DNA of 64,000 nt from a virus: IMG/VR virus record IMGVR_UViG_3300046002_004036, positions 34,084 to 98,083 of that record; one strand, given 5' to 3'. The notes under the pieces are model-generated. The model was not told the DNA's origin. It was given only the letters and a program-made list of their open reading frames with translations, and searched no databases. A program made the translations under genes and the position numbers. This document shows positions 34,957 to 43,154 of this stretch, in pieces (positions within the stretch are counted from its first letter, which is position 1; each line of letters begins with the position of its first letter).

Positions 34957-36069
34957 TTATGAGTTATTTGCTGCTGTTGCGTATGCAACTGCGTCAAGTT
35001 CTTCCCATTGTAGACCAAAGCGGACGAATACTGTGTATTCAATTGTGTCCTTCTTTGGTTGGTAGAAACGGTTTACAGTGATATCACGTTGGAATCCCCA
35101 TACACGGTTCTGTGGGAATGTAAGATCTACATATCCTGCAGGGTAGTAAGGAACTTCTTGGACTTCAACACCGAGAACACGAGTTGTACGTGCTCCACCA
35201 AATGTCTGAGCATTGCCATCAAGGTATGCTTGACGGTTTGCAGGTGTACCTGCTGGCTTACCAGCAAATGCTTCTGCGATTGCATCAGCCAATGTACCAT
35301 TATTTTTAATGATACCCTGGAATGCGTCTGTACCAGCATAGAACTTAAGATTGTTCTTGATTGCACGATACTTACGTGGCATTGCGAGGATAATGTTTTG
35401 CATAACCTCTGTTGTCCATGCGTTGTCAGCAACAGTTACCATTGACTCGTGTGAGTCTCCGCCCTGTACTTTTTCAACAAAGCCTTCCATGATTGAAAGG
35501 AATGATCCTGTTGCACCGTCACCGTTGATCGCAAGATCTTCAATGTCGTTTGCAAAAGCATTTGTCATCAAACGTACGAGATGGTCTTCAAGAGCGCCGC
35601 CTTCTACGTTATCTTCTAGTGCTTCTGTTGATACTTCCCAGTCAAGACGAATCTTCTTTGTAGTCAATTCAACCTTTGAGAAAGTTGCGCCTGCATTTGT
35701 AAATGTAGGGTCTGCTTGTGCTGCTGCACGAATTACACGCTCACCAACGTTAACTTTTTCAAGTTCCATTGTATTTGCTCGCATTGTAACTCTACGTCCA
35801 TCTTTAGCGAGAACTGTAGCATCCCACACATAATCAATGAAGCGACGTGCTTGTTCAGGCAATAGGATTCCACCTGGTGTGCCGACAGGGTTAACTGCGT
35901 TTGCACCTGATGTTCCGTAATTTGCTCCAGCAATATTTCCTAGAATGCCTTCACGACCACTTACGATGGTTGCGGGAGCACCGTCTGAACCTGATGCTAC
36001 TGCACCTGATCCATCATGACCATGACTAGTTGTAGTTCCTGGATAGTTTTTTACGATATCTTCTGACAT
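34957..36069 (-). CDS. Major capsid protein (HK97 fold)
   Basis: A 370-residue capsid protein. The N-terminal arm (residues 1-75) is Gly/Ser-rich (SHGHDGSGAVASG). The HK97-type core has the E-loop and P-domain pattern (GAGATFSKVELTTKKIRLDWEVSTEALEDNVEGGALEDHLVRLMTNAFANDIEDLAINGDG), the A-domain (FYAGTDAFQGIIKNNG) and the C-terminal strand RDITVNRFYQPKKDTIEYTVFVRFGLQWEE. ATG at 36067-36069 (MSEDIVK) is preferred over an upstream GTG because AGGAGGTGAACA lies correctly before it. Confidence 0.93.
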   Translation of the reverse strand: MSEDIVKNYPGTTTSHGHDGSGAVASGSDGAPATIVSGREGILGNIAGANYGTSGANAVNPVGTPGGILLPEQARRFIDYVWDATVLAKDGRRVTMRANTMELEKVNVGERVIRAAAQADPTFTNAGATFSKVELTTKKIRLDWEVSTEALEDNVEGGALEDHLVRLMTNAFANDIEDLAINGDGATGSFLSIMEGFVEKVQGGDSHESMVTVADNAWTTEVMQNIILAMPRKYRAIKNNLKFYAGTDAFQGIIKNNGTLADAIAEAFAGKPAGTPANRQAYLDGNAQTFGGARTTRVLGVEVQEVPYYPAGYVDLTFPQNRVWGFQRDITVNRFYQPKKDTIEYTVFVRFGLQWEELDAVAYATAANNS

Positions 36070-36097
36070 ATTGTTCACCTCCTAGTGATTTTTTATG

Positions 36098-36649
36098 TTA
36101 GTTATATAGGTCGGAGAATTTGAGGAAACGTCCGCCCCATAGGGATTTTTGAATTGGACTTTCATCCATTTCCTGCACGATCTCGCCAAGATCGCCAGAC
36201 TTGCGGAAAGCGGTGTCCTTTTCTACGGAATCAACTCTCTTTCCAATTTCGTTAAAAGTACCCTTGATCTGATTTACATCAGTTGTTGTGGCATCAAGAG
36301 ACTTCTTTATATTAGCAACTTCATCACTAAGTGACTTAAGTGTTGCTGTTAGATCGCCAAAGGCATTAGTAACAGATTCCTTGATGTCTGTAATTGCATC
36401 AGCAATTACTTGATCAGCCTTTGCAGCATCTTCTGCTGCTGGTGCTTCTGGATTCTGAATTGCATCTTCTACTGAAGATGTAGCACTATCATCAGCAATT
36501 GAGTCAGACTTTTCTGCTTCAGCAACTGGTGCTTCTGCTTCTGTGACTGCTTCTACTGCTTCTATTGGTTGTGCCTCTGGAGTGACCTCTACTGATACTG
36601 CTTCTGCTTCTGCAACTGGTGCATCCACTGTTAGTGTATCTTCTGACAT
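36098..36649 (-). CDS. Scaffolding protein from internal in-frame start
   Basis: Within the protease gene an in-frame ATG at 36647-36649 (MSEDTLT) is preceded by a perfect AAAGGAGG 8 bases upstream (36658-36665). Translation from it would yield a 183-residue scaffold without the protease, as lambda C/Nu3 does. The internal start has the same MSED opening as the capsid gene, which argues for a real start. Provides extra scaffold over protease. Confidence 0.75.
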   Translation of the reverse strand: MSEDTLTVDAPVAEAEAVSVEVTPEAQPIEAVEAVTEAEAPVAEAEKSDSIADDSATSSVEDAIQNPEAPAAEDAAKADQVIADAITDIKESVTNAFGDLTATLKSLSDEVANIKKSLDATTTDVNQIKGTFNEIGKRVDSVEKDTAFRKSGDLGEIVQEMDESPIQKSLWGGRFLKFSDLYN

Positions 36650-37408
36650 AGGGTTTACCTCCTTTGTAATCTTAGATGTATTAATGCCTTTAGCACTATC
36701 AACTAAGAACTTTATCATGTTTGCTTTATCTGAGTCATTTTTTTCTACAAAACCAATGTTTTTCATTTCGTTACCGTTTACTGGGCTAACGTATGTCTCT
36801 TCATCAGAAGTTAGAACAATGCCTGTTTCTTCATCATAAAAAACATTTTCTACAACTACATCGGCAAACTCACCTTTAATAACATCTACACCGTCAACTT
36901 TTTCAACTGACATAATACTTGCAAATTGATTTGCTGGTGAATCTACTAAAGATAGTTCTACTAGATCATAGTCTTTAATAATTCTAATTGCTTTATCAAG
37001 TTCTTCATTATATGCATCATCCCACTTATTCATTCGTCCCCCGATTGAAAAACCAGTGTATGTTCCATCAAGAACTTTTTCCCATGCGTCCTGTGCACCT
37101 TTGGAAATGTATGTAGAAACATAAACTCCCTTATAAAATTTCTTTGTTTCTGGATCAAAATATTTTTCTTCTTTAAAGTTAAGCATTTTTCCAACTGCTG
37201 AGGGCTGATGCATTTCACGTATGTTTCCACGGAATTTTGCAAAAGCACTCATAGATGCTTCTGTTGTAACAATGTCATATTGTTTATCAACATTGTCAAG
37301 AGATGCAAAACCAGAGACAATTCTTTTCTCAATGTCTACTTTTCCAAAGGGCATTGAAAGGCGAAGGCTGTCGCCGTCAGTGGTCCAAAAAGCTTTATTT
37401 ATGTCCAT
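36098..37408 (-). CDS. Prohead protease fused in frame to scaffolding domain
   Basis: A 436-residue protein. Residues 1-230 are a serine-type prohead protease: EMHQPSAVGKM (His67), YTGFSIGGR (Ser121) and VELSLVDSPANQ (Glu151) match the catalytic order. Residues about 250-436 are acidic, Ala/Glu-rich and then coiled-coil (NAFGDLTATLKSLSDEVANIKKSLDATTTDVNQ), the composition of a scaffold. A strong internal ribosome site and ATG divide the two. Start at 37406-37408 (MDINKAF) is chosen because the -10 box ends 10 bases before it; a longer start would lie inside the promoter. Confidence 0.85.
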   Translation of the reverse strand: MDINKAFWTTDGDSLRLSMPFGKVDIEKRIVSGFASLDNVDKQYDIVTTEASMSAFAKFRGNIREMHQPSAVGKMLNFKEEKYFDPETKKFYKGVYVSTYISKGAQDAWEKVLDGTYTGFSIGGRMNKWDDAYNEELDKAIRIIKDYDLVELSLVDSPANQFASIMSVEKVDGVDVIKGEFADVVVENVFYDEETGIVLTSDEETYVSPVNGNEMKNIGFVEKNDSDKANMIKFLVDSAKGINTSKITKEVNPMSEDTLTVDAPVAEAEAVSVEVTPEAQPIEAVEAVTEAEAPVAEAEKSDSIADDSATSSVEDAIQNPEAPAAEDAAKADQVIADAITDIKESVTNAFGDLTATLKSLSDEVANIKKSLDATTTDVNQIKGTFNEIGKRVDSVEKDTAFRKSGDLGEIVQEMDESPIQKSLWGGRFLKFSDLYN

Positions 37409-37418
37409 ATCGTATTCC

Positions 37419-37427
37419 ATTATACCA
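37419..37427 (-). promoter_or_regulatory. Extended -10 promoter TGGTATAAT, leaderless start for protease/scaffold
   Basis: Minus-strand TTTGG-TATAAT. Ten bases separate it from the ATG at 37408 and no ribosome site is present, so a leaderless protease mRNA is expected. Confidence 0.6.
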
Positions 37428-37449
37428 AATATTTATAGAGTTTTCTCAA

Positions 37450-39084
37450 TTATTGAGATGCTCTACCTTCACCCTTCGGATTGCGTCCAGATACAGTTGC
37501 AGAGCTATCAGATTGGTTATTTGTTCGTTCAGAATCTCTAGAACGATTCCCATTTGCTCTTGAATCTGCAGCCTGTCTTGGACTAAGTTCAAGTGGAGTA
37601 TCACCGTGATCTGCTTGAGGAAGGTCTAAGATTTCACGTGCTTCATTAGGAAGCATAATTTGATTCTTTACATAACGCTCAAGAATTTGTGACTGTGCAA
37701 TCTCATCTGTAAGTGTAAGTTCATTAAACTTAAACTGAAGAATGTCTGTTTTTTCTTTAATAATTTTGCTAATTACTTTTTCAAGATGCTGTTGTTCTGG
37801 ACGAGAAACCTGCTCTTTAAATGTACGATCTTGAGCAAGAGCTGCAGCAATAGCACCTGAGTCTGAACCACCAAGTTTAGAAATTGGAACTTGATGAGCA
37901 ATTAAAATATCGTCACGATTTTGCTTTCGGTACTCTTTAAATGAACCATCCTGAATACCATTTTCAATTGGCTTCATTTCAAACTCAACTTTAGAATGAT
38001 CAGTATCTCCAGGAAGAGGAATGTAAAGTGTTCTATGTGATTGTGACTTCATTCCTGTTTGCAAGAATCTAAACATTTTATCTTCAGCGTCTGCAGATAA
38101 CTTTGCACCCTTAAGAGTTATAACATATCTTGGTACCGCTTTATTTTCAAAATAATCAATATTATATTGTGATGCAAGCTGATCACCAATTAATGATGGA
38201 AGGGCTGCAATAATATCAGGTACACCGTAATAAGTATTTAAAGGTGAATAATCTTTAAAGTGAATAATTTCATTTGGACGATTATCTTCTGTTAGTGGGT
38301 TTTGATTATTTGCAGCAAAGTTACGGAAGTAAACAACTTTTGGTCCAATGATTTGAACAAAACCATCACGAAGGCGACGGACACGAACTGTTGTTGAAGG
38401 AATATGTCCAACATATCCAATCTCTCCAGTTATGGTTCTTCCAATTTCCATGTAACCATTTCCAGTTGCTTGAAGATCTGTATAAATTTTTTCCATTGTT
38501 CGTGTAAAACTATCATCATCGTTTAATGATTCAAGCCAATCACGTATTTCTAATTTAGCTCTTTCAATACGATTACGAGCACGAAGAGTTGCACCTGTAT
38601 CTGAATTGTTTTCAAGACTCATCATTGTTCTATCTGTGACATCAAAACGATATCCAAGACCAACAACATTTTCTACCTTTGCGTCAATTGCGGCATGATT
38701 AGCAAAAGATGTATCATAAAAATTAGCAAGTTCATACATATTATAAGGCGGAGTAATTACATCAAATAAGCCATAGCCATTGCGGTAAACCAAACCAGGA
38801 TTAATTGCTTTAGATCCAGAATCTTTGATGCCTTTTGGATCAGCATTTGCTGAACTCAAATATGAATCACTAAGCAAATTAATATTTGCATTTGTAGCAA
38901 GATAACCTTCTTGGGTTACTGCTTTATTTACTTGTCTTGTAACACGGCGTTTAAAGTTTTCTTCAATTCCCGTCAAAGATTTTAATTCGTCCCAAGATTT
39001 ATTAAATGGATCACTATTTTTAAACTGACTTTCTGGTTTATCTGTTGTTCCAAGTCTTGCTTCTAGGTAATCACTGTTACTCAT
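37450..39084 (-). CDS. Portal protein
   Basis: A 544-residue portal. Typical stretches: NGYGLFDVITPPYNMYELANFYDTSFANHAAIDAKVENVVGLGYRF (wing), TGNGYMEIGRTITGEIGYVGHIPSTTVRVRR, EIIHFKDYSPLNTYYGVPDIIAALPSLIGDQLASQYNIDYFENKAVPRYVITLKGA (stem/clip), and DILIAHQVPISKLGGSDSGAIAAALAQDRTFKEQVSRPEQ. C-terminal Ser/Asn/Arg-rich tail. Start is the ATG at 39082-39084 (MSNSDYLEARLGTT), which overlaps the upstream stop codon. Confidence 0.93.
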   Translation of the reverse strand: MSNSDYLEARLGTTDKPESQFKNSDPFNKSWDELKSLTGIEENFKRRVTRQVNKAVTQEGYLATNANINLLSDSYLSSANADPKGIKDSGSKAINPGLVYRNGYGLFDVITPPYNMYELANFYDTSFANHAAIDAKVENVVGLGYRFDVTDRTMMSLENNSDTGATLRARNRIERAKLEIRDWLESLNDDDSFTRTMEKIYTDLQATGNGYMEIGRTITGEIGYVGHIPSTTVRVRRLRDGFVQIIGPKVVYFRNFAANNQNPLTEDNRPNEIIHFKDYSPLNTYYGVPDIIAALPSLIGDQLASQYNIDYFENKAVPRYVITLKGAKLSADAEDKMFRFLQTGMKSQSHRTLYIPLPGDTDHSKVEFEMKPIENGIQDGSFKEYRKQNRDDILIAHQVPISKLGGSDSGAIAAALAQDRTFKEQVSRPEQQHLEKVISKIIKEKTDILQFKFNELTLTDEIAQSQILERYVKNQIMLPNEAREILDLPQADHGDTPLELSPRQAADSRANGNRSRDSERTNNQSDSSATVSGRNPKGEGRASQ

Positions 39085-39472
39085 CAAATGCACCCTTTCC
39101 TGCTTTATTAAGAGTTTGCTGGGCTGCATGCCACGCACCTAAATCGTTCATTGAAGGGATTAGTCCAGACTTCATACGATCTATTTGTTCAGAGTGTTCC
39201 TCTTCTGAAATACGAGTAAGGCCTGGAACAAATACTGCTTCTCCATCGCCTTCATCTCCATAGTGCTTTGCTGCTGCTTTAAGTTCTGCAATTTTTGCTA
39301 TATCATTACGCATTGACTCAATGTTGAGTACGTTGCCTTCTCCGTCAGTAAACCATTTTCCAGTTGACTTTTTATACACATATAGACCCCAGTTATATTT
39401 TTTTTCTATAACCTGTCTGCGTACATTTTTGACAATTGGTTGGCCAGTTTCGGGGTTGATTAAAGAATCCAT
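39077..39472 (-). CDS. Protein of unknown function before the portal, 131 aa
   Basis: Soluble alpha/beta protein (KKYNWGLYVYKKSTGKWFTDGEGNVLN, then an acidic helix GDEGDGEAVFVPGL and a helical C terminus). Lies directly upstream of the portal gene, overlapping it by 8 bases; often a small protein precedes the portal in actinophages. Start MDSLINPETG at 39470-39472 is chosen because the -10 box ends 7 bases upstream. Confidence 0.6.
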   Translation of the reverse strand: MDSLINPETGQPIVKNVRRQVIEKKYNWGLYVYKKSTGKWFTDGEGNVLNIESMRNDIAKIAELKAAAKHYGDEGDGEAVFVPGLTRISEEEHSEQIDRMKSGLIPSMNDLGAWHAAQQTLNKAGKGAFDE

Positions 39473-39479
39473 AACCATC

Positions 39480-39488
39480 AGTATACCA
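39480..39488 (-). promoter_or_regulatory. Extended -10 promoter TGGTATACT, leaderless start
   Basis: Minus-strand TATGG-TATACT; 7 bases before the ATG at 39472, no ribosome binding site. Drives the head module. Confidence 0.6.
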
Positions 39489-39524
39489 TATTCCTAAGAG
39501 ATAAGTACTTAAATAACCAGTATT

Positions 39525-41558
39525 TTAGTACAACTTGATTTCACAAGCATCTGTAGAACAATATTTCTCAGACTCAGCATCAAGGTTATCTTTACCATCA
39601 TAAATAGCAGACCAGTCAATTTTGCCAATTGTTCCTACATATGCATTATATTGTTCTCTTGTAATCTCCGTATATGGTTGCTGTGGATAGGTTTTATTCC
39701 CCATTGGAAGGAATGAAACAGCCTTTAGCTGGCCCTCATACATATTAAGGGCTGGAGCAATAAATTTTGTTTCTTCTTCTTTGTCAAATGAAAGTGTCAC
39801 AGAGACACCATTATCTGACCAGTACTTCTGAGCAGTTGCTGCCAAACCAATTTTCTCAAACAAACTAACCTGCTTTTCTGCACGTTTGTGTCCAGATGCA
39901 ACTGGGAAATATACTACCTGTGTATTTGCTGATACAAGGTCTGGTTCAACTTTATACCCCGCTGCTTTGAATAGGTGAAGCATTGGATCTTGGTCTCCAA
40001 AGCGAATAGCTCTAAGATAGAACTCTCCACCAGGACCCCAGTGAACTCCAGGGGTAGCACCAGAGAGAAGTGAAACAGATCCTGATGGCTTAACTGTAGT
40101 TACACGAACTGACTCACGAACACACAACCATTCTGAATATGAATGATCATATTTACGGATTGTATTATATCCTTCATCCATCCATTCACGAATAACAGGA
40201 AGACCATATTCATCAGCAAAAGAAGCAATGCCTGTAAGAGATGTGCCAATACGACGATTGCGTTGCATAATACCATTTGTCTGTTGCCAATGTGTAGGCA
40301 TTAAAGTTACAGTTTTTCCATAAAGATAAGCAAACTTTAATGTCTTTAAAAAGTCTTCTTTAGATTCATGGCGATTAAGATGAACTTCAACCAATGTACA
40401 TAGTTCATAACTTTCTAGTGGCTGTTCAGCACAAGGATTAAAACCCATGATTCTAGAATCTTTATAGTCTGGTGCATCTGCAAGACGACCATAACTACGT
40501 GCAACATCTAACCAAATAAAACCTGGTTCTCCATTATCTGCAATTAAATCTACATAGTCTTCATACTTTGTTCCAACTTCAGCAGCAATAGAGTTATTAC
40601 TCATCCATGCCCACCCTGGTTTCTTTGGATCATATGAATTTCTTTCTGCAAATACCTCGGGATTTTTAAGATTAATAAAATCTTGATCTTCTGGTGTACC
40701 AAGTGCAAGGGTAGCAGAACGACGAACATTTCCAGAAACAACACATGTACCAATAAGATTTACAATATCTACAATAGCACGGCTATCAAAGGCATCCCCT
40801 GCTCTAGAACCGATTACATTACGAATACGTGTATGGAGATCAATAAGTGGTGCTGGACCGCTTGCTACCCCGCCAAAGCCCTTAATAGGGGCACCTAGAG
40901 GACGAATGAGGTCATAGGTAAACTCTTGAATAGACTGGTTTGCACGAAGGAATGAATTAATAAGTAATCTAACAGACTCAACCCATCCTTCACGAGTATC
41001 TGGGATTTCATAAATAGATGCTGGCTCTGTTGGAGCATAGATAGACATTTGCTTGTCTTGACCAAGGGTATCAAACCCTACACCAATACCTAACATTAAT
41101 GCATCCATTACCCAAGCAAAAAGAGCACCTGGATCATTACGATCAATGTCACGAGTAGAGACCATTGCACAATTTTGAAGGGATGCTGAGTTACGCTTCT
41201 CCATAGTCATAGGAGTTCCAAATGCCCAGAGACCACGGCCTGGAGGAGTCCACTTTAATTCAAACATTCTTTGAAAGGCTTCTTGGGCAGACTTCTGTGC
41301 CTTGTTATCATTCCAAGGTAGGCGATTATCTTTAGCATGGTTTTTTTGAACTGAATACATACCCTCAATTACACGACGACATACTTCATGCCAGCGTTCT
41401 TTTGTCCCGTCTTCTTTAACACGAGAATATGTACGAATAAATGTTACCTCTCCCAGAGAGTTAGATCCTGCATCTGAGAATCCAAATGGCGCTGGGATGG
41501 TTTGATATTTATTTACAAATTCTTCTGATAGACGAAAAGAGAATACGCTTTCTGACAT
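39525..41558 (-). CDS. nrdJ: Adenosylcobalamin-dependent (class II) ribonucleotide reductase
   Basis: A 677-residue enzyme converting ribonucleotides to deoxyribonucleotides with a B12 cofactor. Seen: NCAMVSTRDIDR near residue 129 (first active-site Cys), LGIGVGFDTLGQDK, the catalytic loop NPCAEQPLESYELC near residue 376 (Cys and Glu), and a C-terminal CSTDACEI thiol pair. The NPCAEQ loop and length resemble the monomeric RTPR subfamily, which commonly reduces triphosphates. Own promoter and terminator separate it from neighbours, so it is expressed independently. Host must supply adenosylcobalamin. Confidence 0.92.
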   Translation of the reverse strand: MSESVFSFRLSEEFVNKYQTIPAPFGFSDAGSNSLGEVTFIRTYSRVKEDGTKERWHEVCRRVIEGMYSVQKNHAKDNRLPWNDNKAQKSAQEAFQRMFELKWTPPGRGLWAFGTPMTMEKRNSASLQNCAMVSTRDIDRNDPGALFAWVMDALMLGIGVGFDTLGQDKQMSIYAPTEPASIYEIPDTREGWVESVRLLINSFLRANQSIQEFTYDLIRPLGAPIKGFGGVASGPAPLIDLHTRIRNVIGSRAGDAFDSRAIVDIVNLIGTCVVSGNVRRSATLALGTPEDQDFINLKNPEVFAERNSYDPKKPGWAWMSNNSIAAEVGTKYEDYVDLIADNGEPGFIWLDVARSYGRLADAPDYKDSRIMGFNPCAEQPLESYELCTLVEVHLNRHESKEDFLKTLKFAYLYGKTVTLMPTHWQQTNGIMQRNRRIGTSLTGIASFADEYGLPVIREWMDEGYNTIRKYDHSYSEWLCVRESVRVTTVKPSGSVSLLSGATPGVHWGPGGEFYLRAIRFGDQDPMLHLFKAAGYKVEPDLVSANTQVVYFPVASGHKRAEKQVSLFEKIGLAATAQKYWSDNGVSVTLSFDKEEETKFIAPALNMYEGQLKAVSFLPMGNKTYPQQPYTEITREQYNAYVGTIGKIDWSAIYDGKDNLDAESEKYCSTDACEIKLY

Positions 41559-41587
41559 TTATATACCTTTCAAAGTAAAATTAGACG

Positions 41588-41614
41588 AGTACTTCATGTT
41601 TTCTGAAGTAGTAC
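41588..41614 (-). repeat. Inverted repeat in the reductase leader
   Basis: Imperfect inverted repeat GTACTTCA / TGAAGTA with GTAC at the outer end, lying between the -10 box and the reductase start. Could be an operator or mRNA hairpin controlling nrdJ. Confidence 0.45.
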
Positions 41615-41617
41615 CTA

Positions 41618-41626
41618 AGTATAACA
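41618..41626 (-). promoter_or_regulatory. Extended -10 promoter TGTTATACT for reductase
   Basis: Minus-strand TGT-TATACT about 60 bases before the ATG at 41558. The reductase has an AAAGGT ribosome site. Confidence 0.65.
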
Positions 41627-41633
41627 CAGTTTA

Positions 41634-41663
41634 AAAAGAAAAACACGCTCACTAAGAGCGTGT
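41634..41663 (-). terminator. Rho-independent terminator upstream of reductase
   Basis: Perfect 8-bp stem ACACGCTC/GAGCGTGT, 5-base loop, followed on the minus strand by a TTTTTCTTTTT run. Ends the fibre/lectin operon. Confidence 0.85.
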
Positions 41664-41716
41664 AAATCTTTACTTTAGAGTTAGTACTTTTTGTAAATTA
41701 AAGTGCTACTAACTAT

Positions 41717-42283
41717 TTATACATAACGAATTGCGCGAACTGGGAAAGCACCAGTTCCTTTATCAGAGTAGTCCTGAGTGCCATCTACCATACTTTGTAT
41801 ATGAGCATCTGACGTAAATTGCTCACTAGATGCCCAATAATAGGTTTGAGCAGCGGTTCCGCTTGTTGGAAAACCACCGACAACTGTTTTTTGTAAGTAA
41901 AGTTGAGCAAGTTCTAATCTTGAAGGTAAGAACCAATCCGTTTTACCGCCACCAGTATAGGAGCGGCATCTAGTTGCGGCTTTATTGGCGGTACTGTTCT
42001 GCGCCACTATCGCAATTGAGTTGGTCAATCCTGCACCGATAGCGGTGGAAGTGCCTACAAGAGTATTTCCATTTCCAGACCAATTGAGTTGTTGTGTAAG
42101 ATTAAATGCTGGGGAAGTAGAAGAATTTGCTGCTTCCATATATCTTCCCCAGGATAAAGTGCTTCCAGCATCATAGAATATTTTACCTCCGCCAGGACCA
42201 GTATCGCCTATAGAATAAACAATAGGGGCAGATAAAGATCCTGCACCTGAAAAAGATCCGACTCCGCTGAACGTATTTGGCAT
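41717..42283 (-). CDS. DUF1566 lectin-like virion protein, copy 1
   Basis: A 188-residue protein of the DUF1566 / Lcl C-terminal type: DTGPGGGKIFYDAGSTLSWGRYMEA, RCRSYTGGGKTDWFLPSRLELAQLY and YYWASSEQF with a final AFPVRAIRYV strand. The C-type-lectin-like fold binds sugars or surfaces, and phage copies are usually fibre tips. Same N terminus (MPNTFSGVGSFSGAGSL) as the second copy at 42603, so they probably form related spikes. Confidence 0.8.
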   Translation of the reverse strand: MPNTFSGVGSFSGAGSLSAPIVYSIGDTGPGGGKIFYDAGSTLSWGRYMEAANSSTSPAFNLTQQLNWSGNGNTLVGTSTAIGAGLTNSIAIVAQNSTANKAATRCRSYTGGGKTDWFLPSRLELAQLYLQKTVVGGFPTSGTAAQTYYWASSEQFTSDAHIQSMVDGTQDYSDKGTGAFPVRAIRYV

Positions 42284-42284
42284 A

Positions 42285-42590
42285 TTATTCTACTAGTTCT
42301 TGCCAATTAAGATCTTCTTCTACCCACATATACATTTTACCATCTGTTGGATATGAAGTAGGTGGTTCATATGATGCAGTTTCTAAATTTAATGTCCAAG
42401 ATGGGAATTGCTGAACTCCATAGCACTCTAAGGTTTGTCTTGCAATTAATTCTGATTCCGCCCAAATCCATCCTTCAACGGGATAAGAGTAGGTATCCTT
42501 TTGATCTATCCATAATTCAAAGTTATCATTGATAACTCTATCGGCTGACCAAATTAGAAAGCCGTTGTCATTTTTATAAAATCCTTGCAT
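42285..42590 (-). CDS. Small fibre-region protein, possible fibre assembly protein
   Basis: A 101-residue Trp-rich protein (YKNDNGFLIWSADRVINDNFELWIDQKDTYSYPVEGWIWAESE...MYMWVEEDLNWQELVE). Lies between the two lectin-like copies, 12 bases from the second. Tail-fibre assembly chaperones are often found at such places. Alternative: a virion subunit. Confidence 0.5.
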   Translation of the reverse strand: MQGFYKNDNGFLIWSADRVINDNFELWIDQKDTYSYPVEGWIWAESELIARQTLECYGVQQFPSWTLNLETASYEPPTSYPTDGKMYMWVEEDLNWQELVE

Positions 42591-42602
42591 TATATTTCTC
42601 CC

Positions 42603-43148
42603 TTATTCTACGTAACGAATTGGTCTAATATACCAGGTTCCACTTTTTGCAGTAGAAGCTTCGCCGCTGCTATAGCGACCATAAGCATTTGTTGCACTGC
42701 TCTCAGTTGAGGACCAATAGTATGCATTACCAGCCACTGGTGAATACGAAGCCCTATTAGCAATAAATGGAGTTAATTCATCTCTTGATGGTAAGAACCA
42801 ATCAGTAAATCCATTAACCTCATATGCGTCACAATATGTTCCTGCTTTACTTGCTGTATTGTTTTGTGCAACTATGGCTAAAGTATTTGTATATCCTGTG
42901 CCAATTGCTGAAGATGTTCCAACTAAAGTATTAGTGTTACCTGACCATGTTCCTGTTGTATCACTAAAATTTGAAGCACCAGCAGGAGCTGGAGCACATT
43001 CTAAATACTGACCCCAAGATAGTGTGCTTCCAGCGTCATAAAAAATCTTTCCTCCTGCAGGACCAGTTTGACCAATAGTATAAACTGCTTTATTTTTTAA
43101 ACTACCGACACCTGAGAAAGATCCTTGACCACTATAAGTACTTGGCAT
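42603..43148 (-). CDS. DUF1566 lectin-like virion protein, copy 2
   Basis: A 181-residue paralogue of the protein at 41717: QTGPAGGKIFYDAGSTLSWGQYLEC, YCDAYEVNGFTDWFLPSRDELTPF, YYWSSTESS, TWYIRPIRYVE. The core residues of the DUF1566 fold are conserved, while surface-loop segments differ, the pattern of host-range variants. It follows directly the large fibre gene upstream. Confidence 0.8.
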   Translation of the reverse strand: MPSTYSGQGSFSGVGSLKNKAVYTIGQTGPAGGKIFYDAGSTLSWGQYLECAPAPAGASNFSDTTGTWSGNTNTLVGTSSAIGTGYTNTLAIVAQNNTASKAGTYCDAYEVNGFTDWFLPSRDELTPFIANRASYSPVAGNAYYWSSTESSATNAYGRYSSGEASTAKSGTWYIRPIRYVE

Positions 43149-43154
43149 GTTGCA

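Noticed and set aside
35351-35833. 160-codon plus-strand frame opposite the capsid gene
   Set aside because: Antisense to the capsid coding region, no domain, no regulatory signals.
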